DNA of 64,000 nucleotides from contig NZ_FYEB01000005.1 of NCBI RefSeq assembly GCF_900187445.1, positions 342,446-406,445 of the forward strand, written 5' to 3'. Made by a program: the position numbers and the translations under genes. Origin of the DNA: Pseudomonas sp. Irchel s3b2 (GTDB lineage Bacteria > Pseudomonadota > Gammaproteobacteria > Pseudomonadales > Pseudomonadaceae). The notes below the pieces were generated by a model. It was not told where the DNA came from, ran no database searches, and saw only the letters and a list, made by a program, of their open reading frames with translations. Positions 26,531-36,015 of this stretch are shown in pieces (position 1 is the stretch's first letter; every line of letters begins with the position of its first letter).

Positions 26531-29050
26531 TTACTCGGAAGTGGTCAGGGCATGCGACATGCCAGGACGTTCAGTGGATTCAGTGTTTTCGGCTACCGCA
26601 ACGGCACCGGGCTCAGGGGCCCGCTCGCGCAGCAGGAAGTACGACAGGGCCGGGATCAGGATCAGCGCGCCGAGCATGTTCCACAGGAACATGAAGGTCA
26701 GCAGGATGCCCATGTCGGCCTGGAACTTGATGGGTGACCAGACCCAGCACACCACGCCCGCCGCGAGGGTGATGCCCACCAGCCCGACCACCCGGCCGGT
26801 GAACGACACGGCGTTGCGGTAGGCCTGGGACAACGGCAAACCCTGACGCTGGAAGTGCAGTTGCACGCTGAGCAGGTACAAGGCGTAGTCCACGCCGATG
26901 CCCACGCCCAATGCGATCACCGGCAGGGTCGCGACCTTGACGCCGATGCCCATGGCCACCATCAACGCCTCGCAAAGGATCGAGGTCAGCACCAGTGGCA
27001 ACAAGGCGACCAGGGTCGCGCGCCAACTGCGGAAGGTGATCAGGCAGAACAGCGTCACCGCCGCGTACACGTACAGCAGCATGGTGCGGTTGGCCTCGCG
27101 CACCACAATGTTGGTCGCCGCTTCAATCCCGGCCGACCCGGCCGCCAGCAGAAACTGGCGATCTTCGCTGTTGTTCTCCCGGGCGAACTTTTCGGCGATG
27201 CCCACCACGGCGTCCAGGGTCTCGGCCTTGTGATCCTTGAGGAAGGTGATCACCGGCATCAGCGAACAGTCGGTGTTGAACAACTCCGGGGAGTTGACCG
27301 AGGCTTGCTGCGCGGCGTAGTTCAGCACGTCCTGATTGCGCTGGATGCTGTTGAGCTTGGGGTTGCCTTCATAAGTACCGGCGGTGATTTGGCGCACCGC
27401 ATTGACCAACGAAGCCGTGGCTTGTACGCCCGGATACTGCTGCAGCTCCCAGGCCAGACGGTCGGCGAGGACCAGCGTCTTATAGTTCAAGCAGCCTTCC
27501 GGCGCGGTCTTGATCATCACCGCGAACAGGTCGCTAGACAGCGCGTAATGGCTGGTGATGTAGGCGTTGTCACGGTTATAGCGAGAATCGGCACGCAACT
27601 CCGGCGCACCGCTTTCCAGGTCGCCGATCTTCAGGTTCAGGCTGACCATGAAGCCGCCGATGCCCATAAGTGCCGCGACCAATACCGCCCCCGTGGCCCA
27701 TTTGGCCGTGGTGAAGCGGTCGAGCAAGTCCCACAGTTTGCCGAAGCCCTTGTGCCCTTCTGCACGTGTGTCGATTTTCAGCGCACGCTCGGCCGCCTTG
27801 GCACCGACACCGACATAAGACAGCGCCACCGGCATCAGCAACAGCGAGGTAAAAATCAGCACCGCCACACCAATACTGGCGGTGATCGCCAAGTCGCGAA
27901 TCACTGGAATGTCGATCAGCATCAGTACCGCGAACCCGACGGCGTCGGCCAGCAACGCGGTGACGCCGGCAATGAACAGGCGGCGGAAGGTGTAGCGTGC
28001 GGCGATCAGTTTGTGGGTGCCACGGGCGATGTCTTGCATGATGCCGTTCATCTTCTGCGCCGCGTGGGACACACCGATGGCGAAGATCAGGAACGGCACC
28101 AGCACCGAATACGGGTCGATGGCATAGCCGAGCCAGGCGACAATTCCGAGTTGCCAAACCACCGCAATCAGCGAGCAGCCGACCACCAGCAAGGTGCTGC
28201 GCACGCAACGGGTGTAGGCATAAATGATGATCAGCGAAGTGACGACGGCCAGGCCGAAGAACATCATCACCTGAATCAGCCCGTCGATCAGGTCGCCCAT
28301 CAGTTTGGCGAAGCCGATCACCCGGACTTTGTACTGGCCCTTGCCCTCCTCCCCGGCCTTGCGCGCAGCGCTGTCACCGGCGAACTCGATCTGGTCGCGC
28401 AACTGCTCTTCGAGCATTTGCGAAAACCCGTGGTAGTCGATGCGCTGACCGCTGGCCGTGGCCTTGTCCAGCAGCGGCACGATCAGCATGGTCGATTTGT
28501 AGTCGCTGGCCACCAGACTGCCAACGATACCGGCGCGGGAAATGTTCTGGCGCAGCTGTTCTATTTCTTCAGGCTTGCCCTGGTAGGTATCGGGCATCAC
28601 CGGGCCACCCTGAAAACCTTGCTCGGTGACTTCGGTCCAGCGCACTGCCGGGCTCCACAACGACTTCATCCAGGCGCGGTCAACGCCTTCGGTGAGGAAC
28701 AATTTGTCGTTGACCTGTTTGAGCACGTCCAGGTAAGCGGGGTCGAAGATATCGCCCTGGGTGTTCTCCACCACCACCCGTACCGAGTTACCCAAACCGC
28801 GCAGCGACTGGCGGTTTTCCAGGAAGTTCTGGATGTACGGCTGGCTCTGCGGAATCATCTTTTCGAAGCTTGGACGCAGCTCCAGGCGAGTCGCGGCCAT
28901 GTAGCCCAACACCACGGTGGCCAGCGCCATCAGCAGCATGAACAGCGGACGGTAGTTGAATACCAGTCGCTCCAGCAGGTTGCCGGAATGGCGGTCGAAG
29001 TCCCGCAGATCGCGGATCACCGGCATGGTTTCTTGTTTGGTATGGCCCAT
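26531..29050 (-). CDS. RND/MMPL superfamily exporter
   Basis: An 839-residue inner-membrane protein with 12 predicted helices in two repeats. Each repeat consists of one helix (residues 34-52 for the first), a large periplasmic domain and five further helices. MMPL features include YAYTRCVRSTLLVVGCSLIAVVWQLGIVAWLG and LGVGIGVDYALYLLSVQ. It is not of the AcrB type. Exporters of this kind move lipids or hydrophobic molecules. It is encoded with YCF48, DUF1329 and DUF1302 proteins, a repeated association in Pseudomonas and marine gammaproteobacteria. Substrate unknown. Confidence 0.9.
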   Translation of the reverse strand: MGHTKQETMPVIRDLRDFDRHSGNLLERLVFNYRPLFMLLMALATVVLGYMAATRLELRPSFEKMIPQSQPYIQNFLENRQSLRGLGNSVRVVVENTQGDIFDPAYLDVLKQVNDKLFLTEGVDRAWMKSLWSPAVRWTEVTEQGFQGGPVMPDTYQGKPEEIEQLRQNISRAGIVGSLVASDYKSTMLIVPLLDKATASGQRIDYHGFSQMLEEQLRDQIEFAGDSAARKAGEEGKGQYKVRVIGFAKLMGDLIDGLIQVMMFFGLAVVTSLIIIYAYTRCVRSTLLVVGCSLIAVVWQLGIVAWLGYAIDPYSVLVPFLIFAIGVSHAAQKMNGIMQDIARGTHKLIAARYTFRRLFIAGVTALLADAVGFAVLMLIDIPVIRDLAITASIGVAVLIFTSLLLMPVALSYVGVGAKAAERALKIDTRAEGHKGFGKLWDLLDRFTTAKWATGAVLVAALMGIGGFMVSLNLKIGDLESGAPELRADSRYNRDNAYITSHYALSSDLFAVMIKTAPEGCLNYKTLVLADRLAWELQQYPGVQATASLVNAVRQITAGTYEGNPKLNSIQRNQDVLNYAAQQASVNSPELFNTDCSLMPVITFLKDHKAETLDAVVGIAEKFARENNSEDRQFLLAAGSAGIEAATNIVVREANRTMLLYVYAAVTLFCLITFRSWRATLVALLPLVLTSILCEALMVAMGIGVKVATLPVIALGVGIGVDYALYLLSVQLHFQRQGLPLSQAYRNAVSFTGRVVGLVGITLAAGVVCWVWSPIKFQADMGILLTFMFLWNMLGALILIPALSYFLLRERAPEPGAVAVAENTESTERPGMSHALTTSE

Positions 29051-29081
29051 GTCTGGGTTCTCGCTCTAAGGGTTCGAGGGC

Positions 29082-30155
29082 TTATTCAACGGACAGCATC
29101 CGTGCACCACGGCTACCAACCACCACCAGCGCACCGTCGGCGGACTGAGTGGCGCCGGTCACCGGTGTCGGTGCTGGCTGCTGAACCAAATGCAATTGCG
29201 CGCCTGCACCCTGGCTGACCAGCATCTGCCCGCCCTGGGTGAACAAGCGGTAGTTGCCACGGCCATCGACGAGGCCAGCGGTGATGCTGACGCGCAGACC
29301 ACTGTCCAGCGGGGTCCAGCTGAATCCGCCGTCGGTGCTGCGCAGCACATTGCCGCGCAAGCCGTAGACGAGCGCTTCGCCGGGTTTGCCGAGCACCCCG
29401 AAAAAACTGCCCTGATAGGGTGTCTGCACGGCGGCAAAGCGCTGTTGGGCGTCATCCCATTTGAGCAACAAGCCCTGCTCGCCGGCGATGTACAGCGCAT
29501 CGCCGGTGGAGGCGATGGCGTTGAGGTGAAAGCCCTGCGGGTTGTCGGTGCGGTCCTGGAATGGTGTCCAGCTCTGGCCGCCGTCCTCGGTGCGCAGGAT
29601 CAGGTTGAACACCCCGACCACATAACCGAGGCGGTCGTTGGCGAACCAGACATCGAGCAAGGGTTTGTCGGCGCCCTGCGCCACCAGGCGTTCACCTTCG
29701 GCGACCAGCAGTGGCCATTGTTCGTTACCCGGTTCTGCACTGGCCAACGCGCCGTAATGCTTGACCAGCAAGGCACCGATATCGCGGCCGTCCAGTTGCT
29801 TATGCCAGGTCGCACCCGCATCACTGCTGTGCAACACCACGCCGTCGCCGCCCACCGCCCAGCCTTGGGTGGCGGAAGGAAAACTCACGGCATTGAGGTC
29901 GGCACTGACCGGCACCGCTGCCTGTTGCCAGTGTTTGCCGACGTCATCGGAAAACAGAATGTGGCCTCGCTGCCCGACGGCGACCACACGGTCGCCGGCG
30001 CGGGCCATGCCGGATAATGGGCTGTTGGCGGCCAAGGCACTGACCCTGGCCGGCAGATCCAGCACGTCGACATAACCGGATGCCTGGCTCAGGCCCTGCA
30101 ACATTGCAAGCAGAGCGCCGAGCGCCAGTTGCAGGTAATTTTTATACGAACACAT
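29082..30155 (-). CDS. YCF48/BNR-repeat periplasmic protein
   Basis: A 357-residue secreted beta-propeller of the photosystem-assembly-like YCF48 family. The signal peptide is LQLALGALLAMLQGLSQASG (start at 30155, with GAAGAGGA upstream). The repeats include VGQRGHILFSDDVGKHW, GWAVGGDGVVLHSSDAGATWHKQ, NLILRTEDGGQSWTPF, GEQGLLLKWDD and NVLRSTDGGFSWTPL. It probably works with the RND exporter in the periplasm. There is no photosynthetic context; the family name reflects fold only. Confidence 0.88.
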   Translation of the reverse strand: MCSYKNYLQLALGALLAMLQGLSQASGYVDVLDLPARVSALAANSPLSGMARAGDRVVAVGQRGHILFSDDVGKHWQQAAVPVSADLNAVSFPSATQGWAVGGDGVVLHSSDAGATWHKQLDGRDIGALLVKHYGALASAEPGNEQWPLLVAEGERLVAQGADKPLLDVWFANDRLGYVVGVFNLILRTEDGGQSWTPFQDRTDNPQGFHLNAIASTGDALYIAGEQGLLLKWDDAQQRFAAVQTPYQGSFFGVLGKPGEALVYGLRGNVLRSTDGGFSWTPLDSGLRVSITAGLVDGRGNYRLFTQGGQMLVSQGAGAQLHLVQQPAPTPVTGATQSADGALVVVGSRGARMLSVE

Positions 30156-30305
30156 ACCGCGTCCTCTTCGGATAACCGCGCCGGGACACACGTCCGTGTG
30201 CCTGACATTCCAACCAGACGTCCGAAACGATCGGCATACGCCGACCGTCGTGCGGTCCCCTGCCTTGCAGGCAGCGGACCGAACGAACGCTTTGTCACGG
30301 TTTGC

Positions 30306-31664
30306 TTAGCGAATCCCGGCACCTGCCAGGGACTCCGGCGACCACTGCGCCTTGGAAAGCGGATCGATGTACTTGATGCCGCCATAAGGCCCGACCACGC
30401 CATTGATGTTGTAGGAACCACCCACCAGGTCGTAGATCATGAACGGCGTGGAGTCCGGGATCTGCTTGTCATAGCTCTGGCTGAGGAACGCGAAGGAGCC
30501 ACGGTACAGCTGACCACGAGCGTCGTATTGGTCAGAGGCCAGAGCGGTCCAGCTGTCTTCATCAAGGTAGAAGCGGCGCTTCTGATAGATGTGTCGGGCG
30601 CCGGACTTGAGGTTGCCCTCTACCACCCAGACCCGGTGTTTTTCCCAACGTACGTAATCCGGTGCCAGGTGATTGGGCATGGTCAGCGCCTTGGGATCCT
30701 GGGCGTAAGTCAGCTTGTAGGTGTTGTAGGGCACGATCATTTCCTGCTTGCCCACCAGCTTCCAGTCGTAACGGTCCAGGGCACCGTTGAACACGAAAAC
30801 ATCATCGTAGGTGCCGGCACCGGCGGTGCCAGGGTTAGGCGTGTCGTAAGCCAGGTTCGGTGCCAGCTTGACCCGACGCTGGCCAGGCAAGTATTGCCAG
30901 GCGCGACGAGGCTGTTGTAACGGGTTGGCGGCGTCCTTGAGCATCACCGCTTCACCGGCCCGGCGTGCAGGGCCGGTATAGGACAACTTCATCTGGTAAT
31001 ACACGTCGGCGCTGCTGATCGGCTGCGTCAGGTTCTCGTAGATCGGATAGGAAATGAACGCCTGCCCAGTGATCGCCAGACTCGCAATGCCGGCGGAGTC
31101 GACGTTCCAGGAGTCATACTTGGAGTTGATGTTGACCCCCTGATAGCGCAGCAGGAAGTTCCACATCGCCTCATTACCCGATTGTGGAATCGGGAACGGC
31201 ACGCCCGGCAGTACGTTGTCGATGGCCAGGCCACCTTCGAGGGACTTGGCGCCGGTGGCATTTTTCACGCCGTTGTCCAGCACGGCCTTGGGCAGTGTGA
31301 CGGTGCGGTGGGTCGGGTAGACATTGATGTGAAAACTTGGGAAGCGCTTGGCCAGCTCGGCAGTGGTCGCCGTCAGCAGACCCTTGTGTTGATCGACGTT
31401 CTTGCCGTCGATCACCAGCACTGGTTTCTCGTCGGCAAAGGGGTCCGGGCGCATGCTGTCACCGGCCTTGAACGTGGCCGGTGGCGTGGTCAGGCCACCC
31501 GAATAGGCTGGAATCGAACCATCGGCATTTCCGGCCTTTTCAGCTCCGACCAGGGTCAGACTGCTGCCCAACTTGGCGGCGTCCTGGGTTGAAACAGCGG
31601 CCTGTGCCTGGGCGGCAAGGATCATGGCCAGCGAAGCGGCCAACACGGTTTTTGTGAATTTCAT
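30306..31664 (-). CDS. DUF1329 outer-membrane-associated lipid-binding-like protein
   Basis: A 452-residue secreted protein with a signal peptide (MKFTKTVLAASLAMILAAQAQA). DUF1329 proteins are LolB/LppX-like beta folds. Conserved stretches include YPTHRTVTLP, RRVKLAPNLAYDTPNPGTAG, YDWKLVGKQEMIVPYNTYKL and KHRVWVVEGNLKSGARHIYQKRRFYLDEDSW. It is transcribed after the DUF1302 gene, 41 bases apart. The pair probably forms an outer-membrane route for a hydrophobic compound handled by the RND exporter. No enzymatic motif seen. Confidence 0.88.
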   Translation of the reverse strand: MKFTKTVLAASLAMILAAQAQAAVSTQDAAKLGSSLTLVGAEKAGNADGSIPAYSGGLTTPPATFKAGDSMRPDPFADEKPVLVIDGKNVDQHKGLLTATTAELAKRFPSFHINVYPTHRTVTLPKAVLDNGVKNATGAKSLEGGLAIDNVLPGVPFPIPQSGNEAMWNFLLRYQGVNINSKYDSWNVDSAGIASLAITGQAFISYPIYENLTQPISSADVYYQMKLSYTGPARRAGEAVMLKDAANPLQQPRRAWQYLPGQRRVKLAPNLAYDTPNPGTAGAGTYDDVFVFNGALDRYDWKLVGKQEMIVPYNTYKLTYAQDPKALTMPNHLAPDYVRWEKHRVWVVEGNLKSGARHIYQKRRFYLDEDSWTALASDQYDARGQLYRGSFAFLSQSYDKQIPDSTPFMIYDLVGGSYNINGVVGPYGGIKYIDPLSKAQWSPESLAGAGIR

Positions 31665-31705
31665 CTTGTTATTCTCCTGCTTGCATTGAGCAAATCAGTG
31701 GTGCA

Positions 31706-33718
31706 TCAAAAAGTGGTTTTCATCGTCAGGTAAACGGCGCCACGGTCCTCAGTCGTGGCACCACCACCGGAGAAGGCCGAGTAGCCGCCGCCGTAACACG
31801 CGTAGTTTTCATTGCCGCTAAAGGCATTGGGTGTGGAGCCATCGCCGCTGCCGGCATTGGCGGCGCCGGTGCTCAAACCGCTGGTATCGCACTTGTCGGT
31901 CTCGCCGAAGGAGTCCACGTACTTCAGGTCGACGAAGTATTTGTTGTACACAACGGCACCCACGCCCACGGCATAGTTACCGGTGTTTTTGGCACCGCCA
32001 CCGGACACCGGTGACACGCCGTCGAGGCCAACGTTGATGGACATCGGTGCGTTGAGATCGACCCCCGGGAACACCTGGTACCAGGTCGGTGTGAAGTTGA
32101 CCGCGACACCCCAGTTGTCGCGGGTCGGCTGGTCGATACCGCGATAAGTGTCCTTGCCCTTGTAGAGCGCTTCGTTCTTGCTATCGAGCTTGAGCAAGTT
32201 GCTGTAGTACAACTCGGCGAGCAGGCTGGCCGAATCGAACACCGGTGTTTTCGGGAAGGTCATCAGGCCGTTGAGCGTCCAGTGCAACGTGTCACCGGTG
32301 GCACTCATGCTGTCGCCCTTTTGCGGGGTGTCATAGATCACACCGGTGGCCGCCGTGCGGGCCGGCAACAGCCCAAGGCCTGCGCCCAAACTCCGCGGCC
32401 CTGTCGAGCTGACAACCGCGGGAATACTGGCCAGCGGCATGTTGTGACGAATGTTCAGGTCCGAACCGACGCTGATACCGCCCACATCCTTGGACAAACT
32501 CAGGCCGACGATCTTGATGTTGTCGGCATAGGCCAGCTGATAGGTGCTGGTGCTCAGCGAGTTGAGGGTGTTGACCACAGCGGGCACCATGCCGGCAGGC
32601 GGGGTGCCATTGGGATTGGCCGAGGTCAGGCCGGTGGCATTCAACCAGGCTTGCGGCAGGATCTCCGAGGTTTCGCGGTAGTAAACGCCGAGGGTGCCAT
32701 CCAGCCAGGCCGGCGACCACTTGGCCATCACGCCCCAGTCGCCGCGCTTGTCCGGCGTCAGGTCGTGACCGCGACGCACATTGGTCAGCCCGTTGCACGG
32801 CGCCAGACCACAACCCAGTGGACTGCCCGGCACCACGCCATTGGTGTTGCCCAGCAGGAACGACTGCGCACCGAGGCCGACCAGATCGGAACCGCCATAG
32901 TAAGTACCGGCTTCAGGCAGGCGGGCGGCATCCCAATCGAGGAAATACTGAGCGCCCACGGTCAACTCGGGATTGACCGTGAACGACATCGACAACTGGT
33001 TACGCGGAACAAACAGCTCCTTGGCTTCAGTTCCCGGCGAGGCGGCCAGTTTGGCCAGGTCGAGGCCGGACTGGCCGTAGCTGACCGAGTGCACCGGGTT
33101 GAGGAGGGTTTCACCCCAGAACACGTTGTGCTGACCGGCCTTGACGCTCAACAGCGACTCCTCGCCCACTTCGGTGCTGTAGAACACGAAGGCATCGAGA
33201 ATTTCGCCGGATGGACCGGTGTAGTAACGCTGGGCGTAGTTGCTCAGATGCGGGCTGCCGTTGCCGACATTGTCACCGGTGACCCCGGCCAGGCGCGGAT
33301 CGTTGGCGACCAGACCCGACCTTGCGTCATTGCCGTTGACGAACGGGTTGGAGTTGGAACCTGTGTTCTCGTAGGCCTTGTCGTACCAACTGGCGGCACT
33401 GACGCGAAAGCCCATGTGGTTCTGGTAAACCACATCCATCTCGGTCAACAGGTCAACGCGGTTGGTGATGTTGGTTCCGGCCTTGCGGAAGTTGTAGTCG
33501 CCATCGTTGTTGTTCGGTGTCGCCAACATGCGCTTGTCAGCGCTTTCGGTGCGTACGCCGTAGTTGTACTTCACGGTGTTATCCAGGCGCACGGTCCAGT
33601 CCGGGTTACCTGTGTCGAATTCGACCGCATGGGCAACCGGCACGGCGGCGACCAGAATGGCCGAGGCCAACAAGGTGTAACGCGAGGGTGCGAACCCGTG
33701 ACTCTTATTGTTGTGCAT
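31706..33718 (-). CDS. DUF1302 outer-membrane protein
   Basis: A 670-residue predicted outer-membrane barrel with signal peptide ...LLASAILVAAVPVAHA. Typical DUF1302 features are FDTGNPDWTVRLDNTVKYNYGVR after the signal, RVDLLTEMDVVYQNHMGFRVSAASWYDKAYE, LSVKAGQHNVFWGETLL and a C-terminal VYLTMKTTF. I start at 33718 (GGAG ribosome site); an earlier in-frame start at 34060 would run into the next gene and lacks a signal peptide. It is the first gene of the export/uptake set. Confidence 0.88.
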   Translation of the reverse strand: MHNNKSHGFAPSRYTLLASAILVAAVPVAHAVEFDTGNPDWTVRLDNTVKYNYGVRTESADKRMLATPNNNDGDYNFRKAGTNITNRVDLLTEMDVVYQNHMGFRVSAASWYDKAYENTGSNSNPFVNGNDARSGLVANDPRLAGVTGDNVGNGSPHLSNYAQRYYTGPSGEILDAFVFYSTEVGEESLLSVKAGQHNVFWGETLLNPVHSVSYGQSGLDLAKLAASPGTEAKELFVPRNQLSMSFTVNPELTVGAQYFLDWDAARLPEAGTYYGGSDLVGLGAQSFLLGNTNGVVPGSPLGCGLAPCNGLTNVRRGHDLTPDKRGDWGVMAKWSPAWLDGTLGVYYRETSEILPQAWLNATGLTSANPNGTPPAGMVPAVVNTLNSLSTSTYQLAYADNIKIVGLSLSKDVGGISVGSDLNIRHNMPLASIPAVVSSTGPRSLGAGLGLLPARTAATGVIYDTPQKGDSMSATGDTLHWTLNGLMTFPKTPVFDSASLLAELYYSNLLKLDSKNEALYKGKDTYRGIDQPTRDNWGVAVNFTPTWYQVFPGVDLNAPMSINVGLDGVSPVSGGGAKNTGNYAVGVGAVVYNKYFVDLKYVDSFGETDKCDTSGLSTGAANAGSGDGSTPNAFSGNENYACYGGGYSAFSGGGATTEDRGAVYLTMKTTF

Positions 33719-33846
33719 TGCGTTGTCTCCGCCTTTTTGTATTTGTTTTAAGCGCAGCCGCCCTCGCGCACCCTCTTGTTCCAGGGGTTTGCGTTTTTCA
33801 GGAGTGAGGGCAAATGCCGGATGGATGCGGCCAACCGGCGCCTGAA

Positions 33847-34413
33847 TTAGCGATCCAGTTCCAGGATCAATGCTTCGGCTTGCGGCCAGTGGCCAAAACC
33901 TGCAACTGGATTGAGATGACCCACCTCGCCCATGTTGAGCAGTTCGCTGCCCCAGCCTTCGGCCAGGCGAGTGACGGCGTCCAGGCTGGCGAGGTGGTCG
34001 TTGGTACTGGCGGCCACCAGACTGCGGAACGGCAGTGGCCCTTTTGGTAGAGGATTCCAACCCTGGGTGCGCAGGGTTTCAGCGGATGGGTAGCCTTGCG
34101 GCCACTGAGCATCGAGATCTGGAGGGGTGGCCAGCAGCGCGCCCTTGATCCGCCGACTGTGCTGCGCGGCCCAGTGCGCGACCATCAACACGCCGGCACT
34201 GTGGGCAACCAGAATCACCGGCCCGTCGATCTGCTCCAGCGCGTGCTGGATCGCTTCGACCCGCTTGGCGCAGTCGAGCTTGTCGGTTTCCAGCGGCGGC
34301 ACACTGCGCACCTTGCACAGCCTGGCTTCAAGCAACGTTTGCCAATGTTCGGCAACGTGCTCGCGCAGGCCGGGTACGATCAGAACGGTTGCGGCAGTTT
34401 GCAGTTTGTCCAC
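33847..34413 (-). CDS. RBBP9/YdeN-type alpha/beta hydrolase
   Basis: A 188-residue serine hydrolase of the small YdeN/RBBP9 family. The nucleophile is in VAHSAGVL, the acid probably in STNDHLASL, and the His in MGEVGHLNP. It is 128 bases upstream of the DUF1302 gene on the same strand and could be co-transcribed. A deacylase or esterase acting on the cluster's substrate is plausible but unproven. Confidence 0.85.
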   Translation of the reverse strand: MDKLQTAATVLIVPGLREHVAEHWQTLLEARLCKVRSVPPLETDKLDCAKRVEAIQHALEQIDGPVILVAHSAGVLMVAHWAAQHSRRIKGALLATPPDLDAQWPQGYPSAETLRTQGWNPLPKGPLPFRSLVAASTNDHLASLDAVTRLAEGWGSELLNMGEVGHLNPVAGFGHWPQAEALILELDR

Positions 34414-34769
34414 TTCAACACCTTCGCTTTCTCGATGACTCGACTGGCTCTATCGCCAGGGGCTTTTTGTAGGACTGACATTAAAGAGCGCCCACCCCAG
34501 GCGCTTTTCATTGGACGTCAGGCACTTTTCTTTTCATGACAGATTTCCAGGTGTCGGGCATGCCGCGACCATTGGTCGAAAAACCCCGCAGCTTCTCTGC
34601 AGGTCACTGTAATCAATGGATGAGCGTCGATTGCCCCATGAGAATGATCGTGATTCGGAACAGGATTGGCCGAGCGTCCTCGGCAACGTCACAACTGTTC
34701 AATTGCTGAAGTGCTGGATATAGTCGCCACGCTCATTTGAATCGCAACCGGCCCAGGAAAGACCCTCGC
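34414..34769. promoter_or_regulatory. divergent intergenic region, hydrolase/AraC
   Basis: About 355 bases between the minus-strand hydrolase cluster and the plus-strand AraC gene. There is no gene here. It should hold both promoters; I could not pick out a convincing operator repeat. Confidence 0.5.
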
Positions 34770-35804
34770 ATGCCCAAGCTTGTTCGCGCCGCCGTCTTGA
34801 CCAACTACCTGGAGGTCACCCAGTACCTGGGGTTCAACCCGCGCGATTTACTGGCGGCTGTCGGCCTGAGCAAAGCCCAGTTGCAAGCCCCTGAACATCG
34901 CATCCCCATCGATGCCGCCGTGCGCCTGCTGGAAGATTCGGCTGCCGCCAGCGGCTGCCAGAGTTTCGGCCTGAGCATGGCCGAGTCACGCCAGCTCTCG
35001 GACTTCGGTGTGGTCAGCTTGCTGCTCAGCCATCAGCGAACGCTGCGAGATGCCTTGCAGGTCGTGGTGCATTACCGGCATCTGATGAACGATTCGCTGG
35101 CCATCTTCATTGAAGAGGCCGGTAAGATGGTGATCATTCGCGAAGAGGTGGTCACCGAATCGCCGATGCCCAGCCGACAAGCCACCGAACTGGCCATCGG
35201 GGTGATGTTCCGCCTGTGCGCTGCCCTGCTCGGCACCCACTGGCACCCTTACAGCGTCAACTTCACGCACCAGCCTCCCGACAACCTGCAACTGCATCGC
35301 CGCCTGTTTGGTTGCAAGCTGGAATTCGGCAGCGAGTTCAACGGCATTGTCTGCTCCGACGCCAGCCTCGACGTGACCAACCCCAATGCCGACCCGGCCA
35401 TGGCGCGCTATGCGCAGAGTTACCTCGACTCGCTGCTGAGCCATGAGGGCCCATCGATGCTGTTCGAGGTGCGCAAAGCCATCTACCTGCTGCTGCCGAT
35501 GGGGCGCGCCACCATTGAGCAGATCGCTCAGACCCAGGGCATGAACGTGCGCACCCTGCAACGTCGCCTGAAAGACGACGGCTGCGCCTTCAATGACTTG
35601 ATCAATGACGTGCGTCGTGACCTGGTGCTGCGCTATCTGGAAAACCCCAATTACTCGTTGGGCCGGATCGCTGACATGCTCGGCTACTCCATGGCGAGTT
35701 CCTTCACACGCTGGTTCATCACCCAGTTCGGCATGCCGCCCGCCGCATGGCGCGCACAAAAGCAAGCCACTTCTAAATCTCACTCTGGTTCCAAAGAGTC
35801 TTGA
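34770..35804 (+). CDS. AraC regulator with arabinose-binding-type N-terminal domain
   Basis: A 344-residue regulator. An N-terminal Arabinose_bd domain (LGFNPRDLLAAVGLSKAQL ... FGLSMAESRQLSDFGVVSLLLSHQ) is followed by a C-terminal AraC helix-turn-helix pair (IEQIAQTQGMNVRTLQRRLKDDGCAF ... SLGRIADMLGYSMASSFTRWFITQFGMPPAAWR). The start at ATG 34770 fits better than the upstream TTG at 34737. Divergence from the 23-34 kb minus-strand genes makes it their likely activator. Confidence 0.88.
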   Translation: MPKLVRAAVLTNYLEVTQYLGFNPRDLLAAVGLSKAQLQAPEHRIPIDAAVRLLEDSAAASGCQSFGLSMAESRQLSDFGVVSLLLSHQRTLRDALQVVVHYRHLMNDSLAIFIEEAGKMVIIREEVVTESPMPSRQATELAIGVMFRLCAALLGTHWHPYSVNFTHQPPDNLQLHRRLFGCKLEFGSEFNGIVCSDASLDVTNPNADPAMARYAQSYLDSLLSHEGPSMLFEVRKAIYLLLPMGRATIEQIAQTQGMNVRTLQRRLKDDGCAFNDLINDVRRDLVLRYLENPNYSLGRIADMLGYSMASSFTRWFITQFGMPPAAWRAQKQATSKSHSGSKES

Positions 35805-36015
35805 GCCAGCCGACCGGCGATAATCTGTCACTGGCATGGGCAAAAAGTGATGCCGAGCGTGAAAAGCTTGGGCTCTGGCGCGAGGTAAATAGGGTTTGAG
35901 TTTTTTACGTCTGGTGCAAGTGAATTGCGAAAACTGGAGTATTGGGTTTGGGCAGCGGAGACGATGTCTTCGCTGCCTTGGATGGTCTTGTAGCCTTCGG
36001 GACGTAACACCGAGT

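Noticed and set aside
26855..29218. Very long plus-strand open frame (787 codons) opposite the RND exporter
   Set aside because: It is rich in His, Gln, Arg and Asp, lacks any domain, and mirrors the third-position GC bias of the true minus-strand gene. An antisense shadow.
29082..30155. Photosystem assembly factor
   Set aside because: YCF48-like repeats occur in many non-photosynthetic bacteria; the context is an RND exporter cluster.
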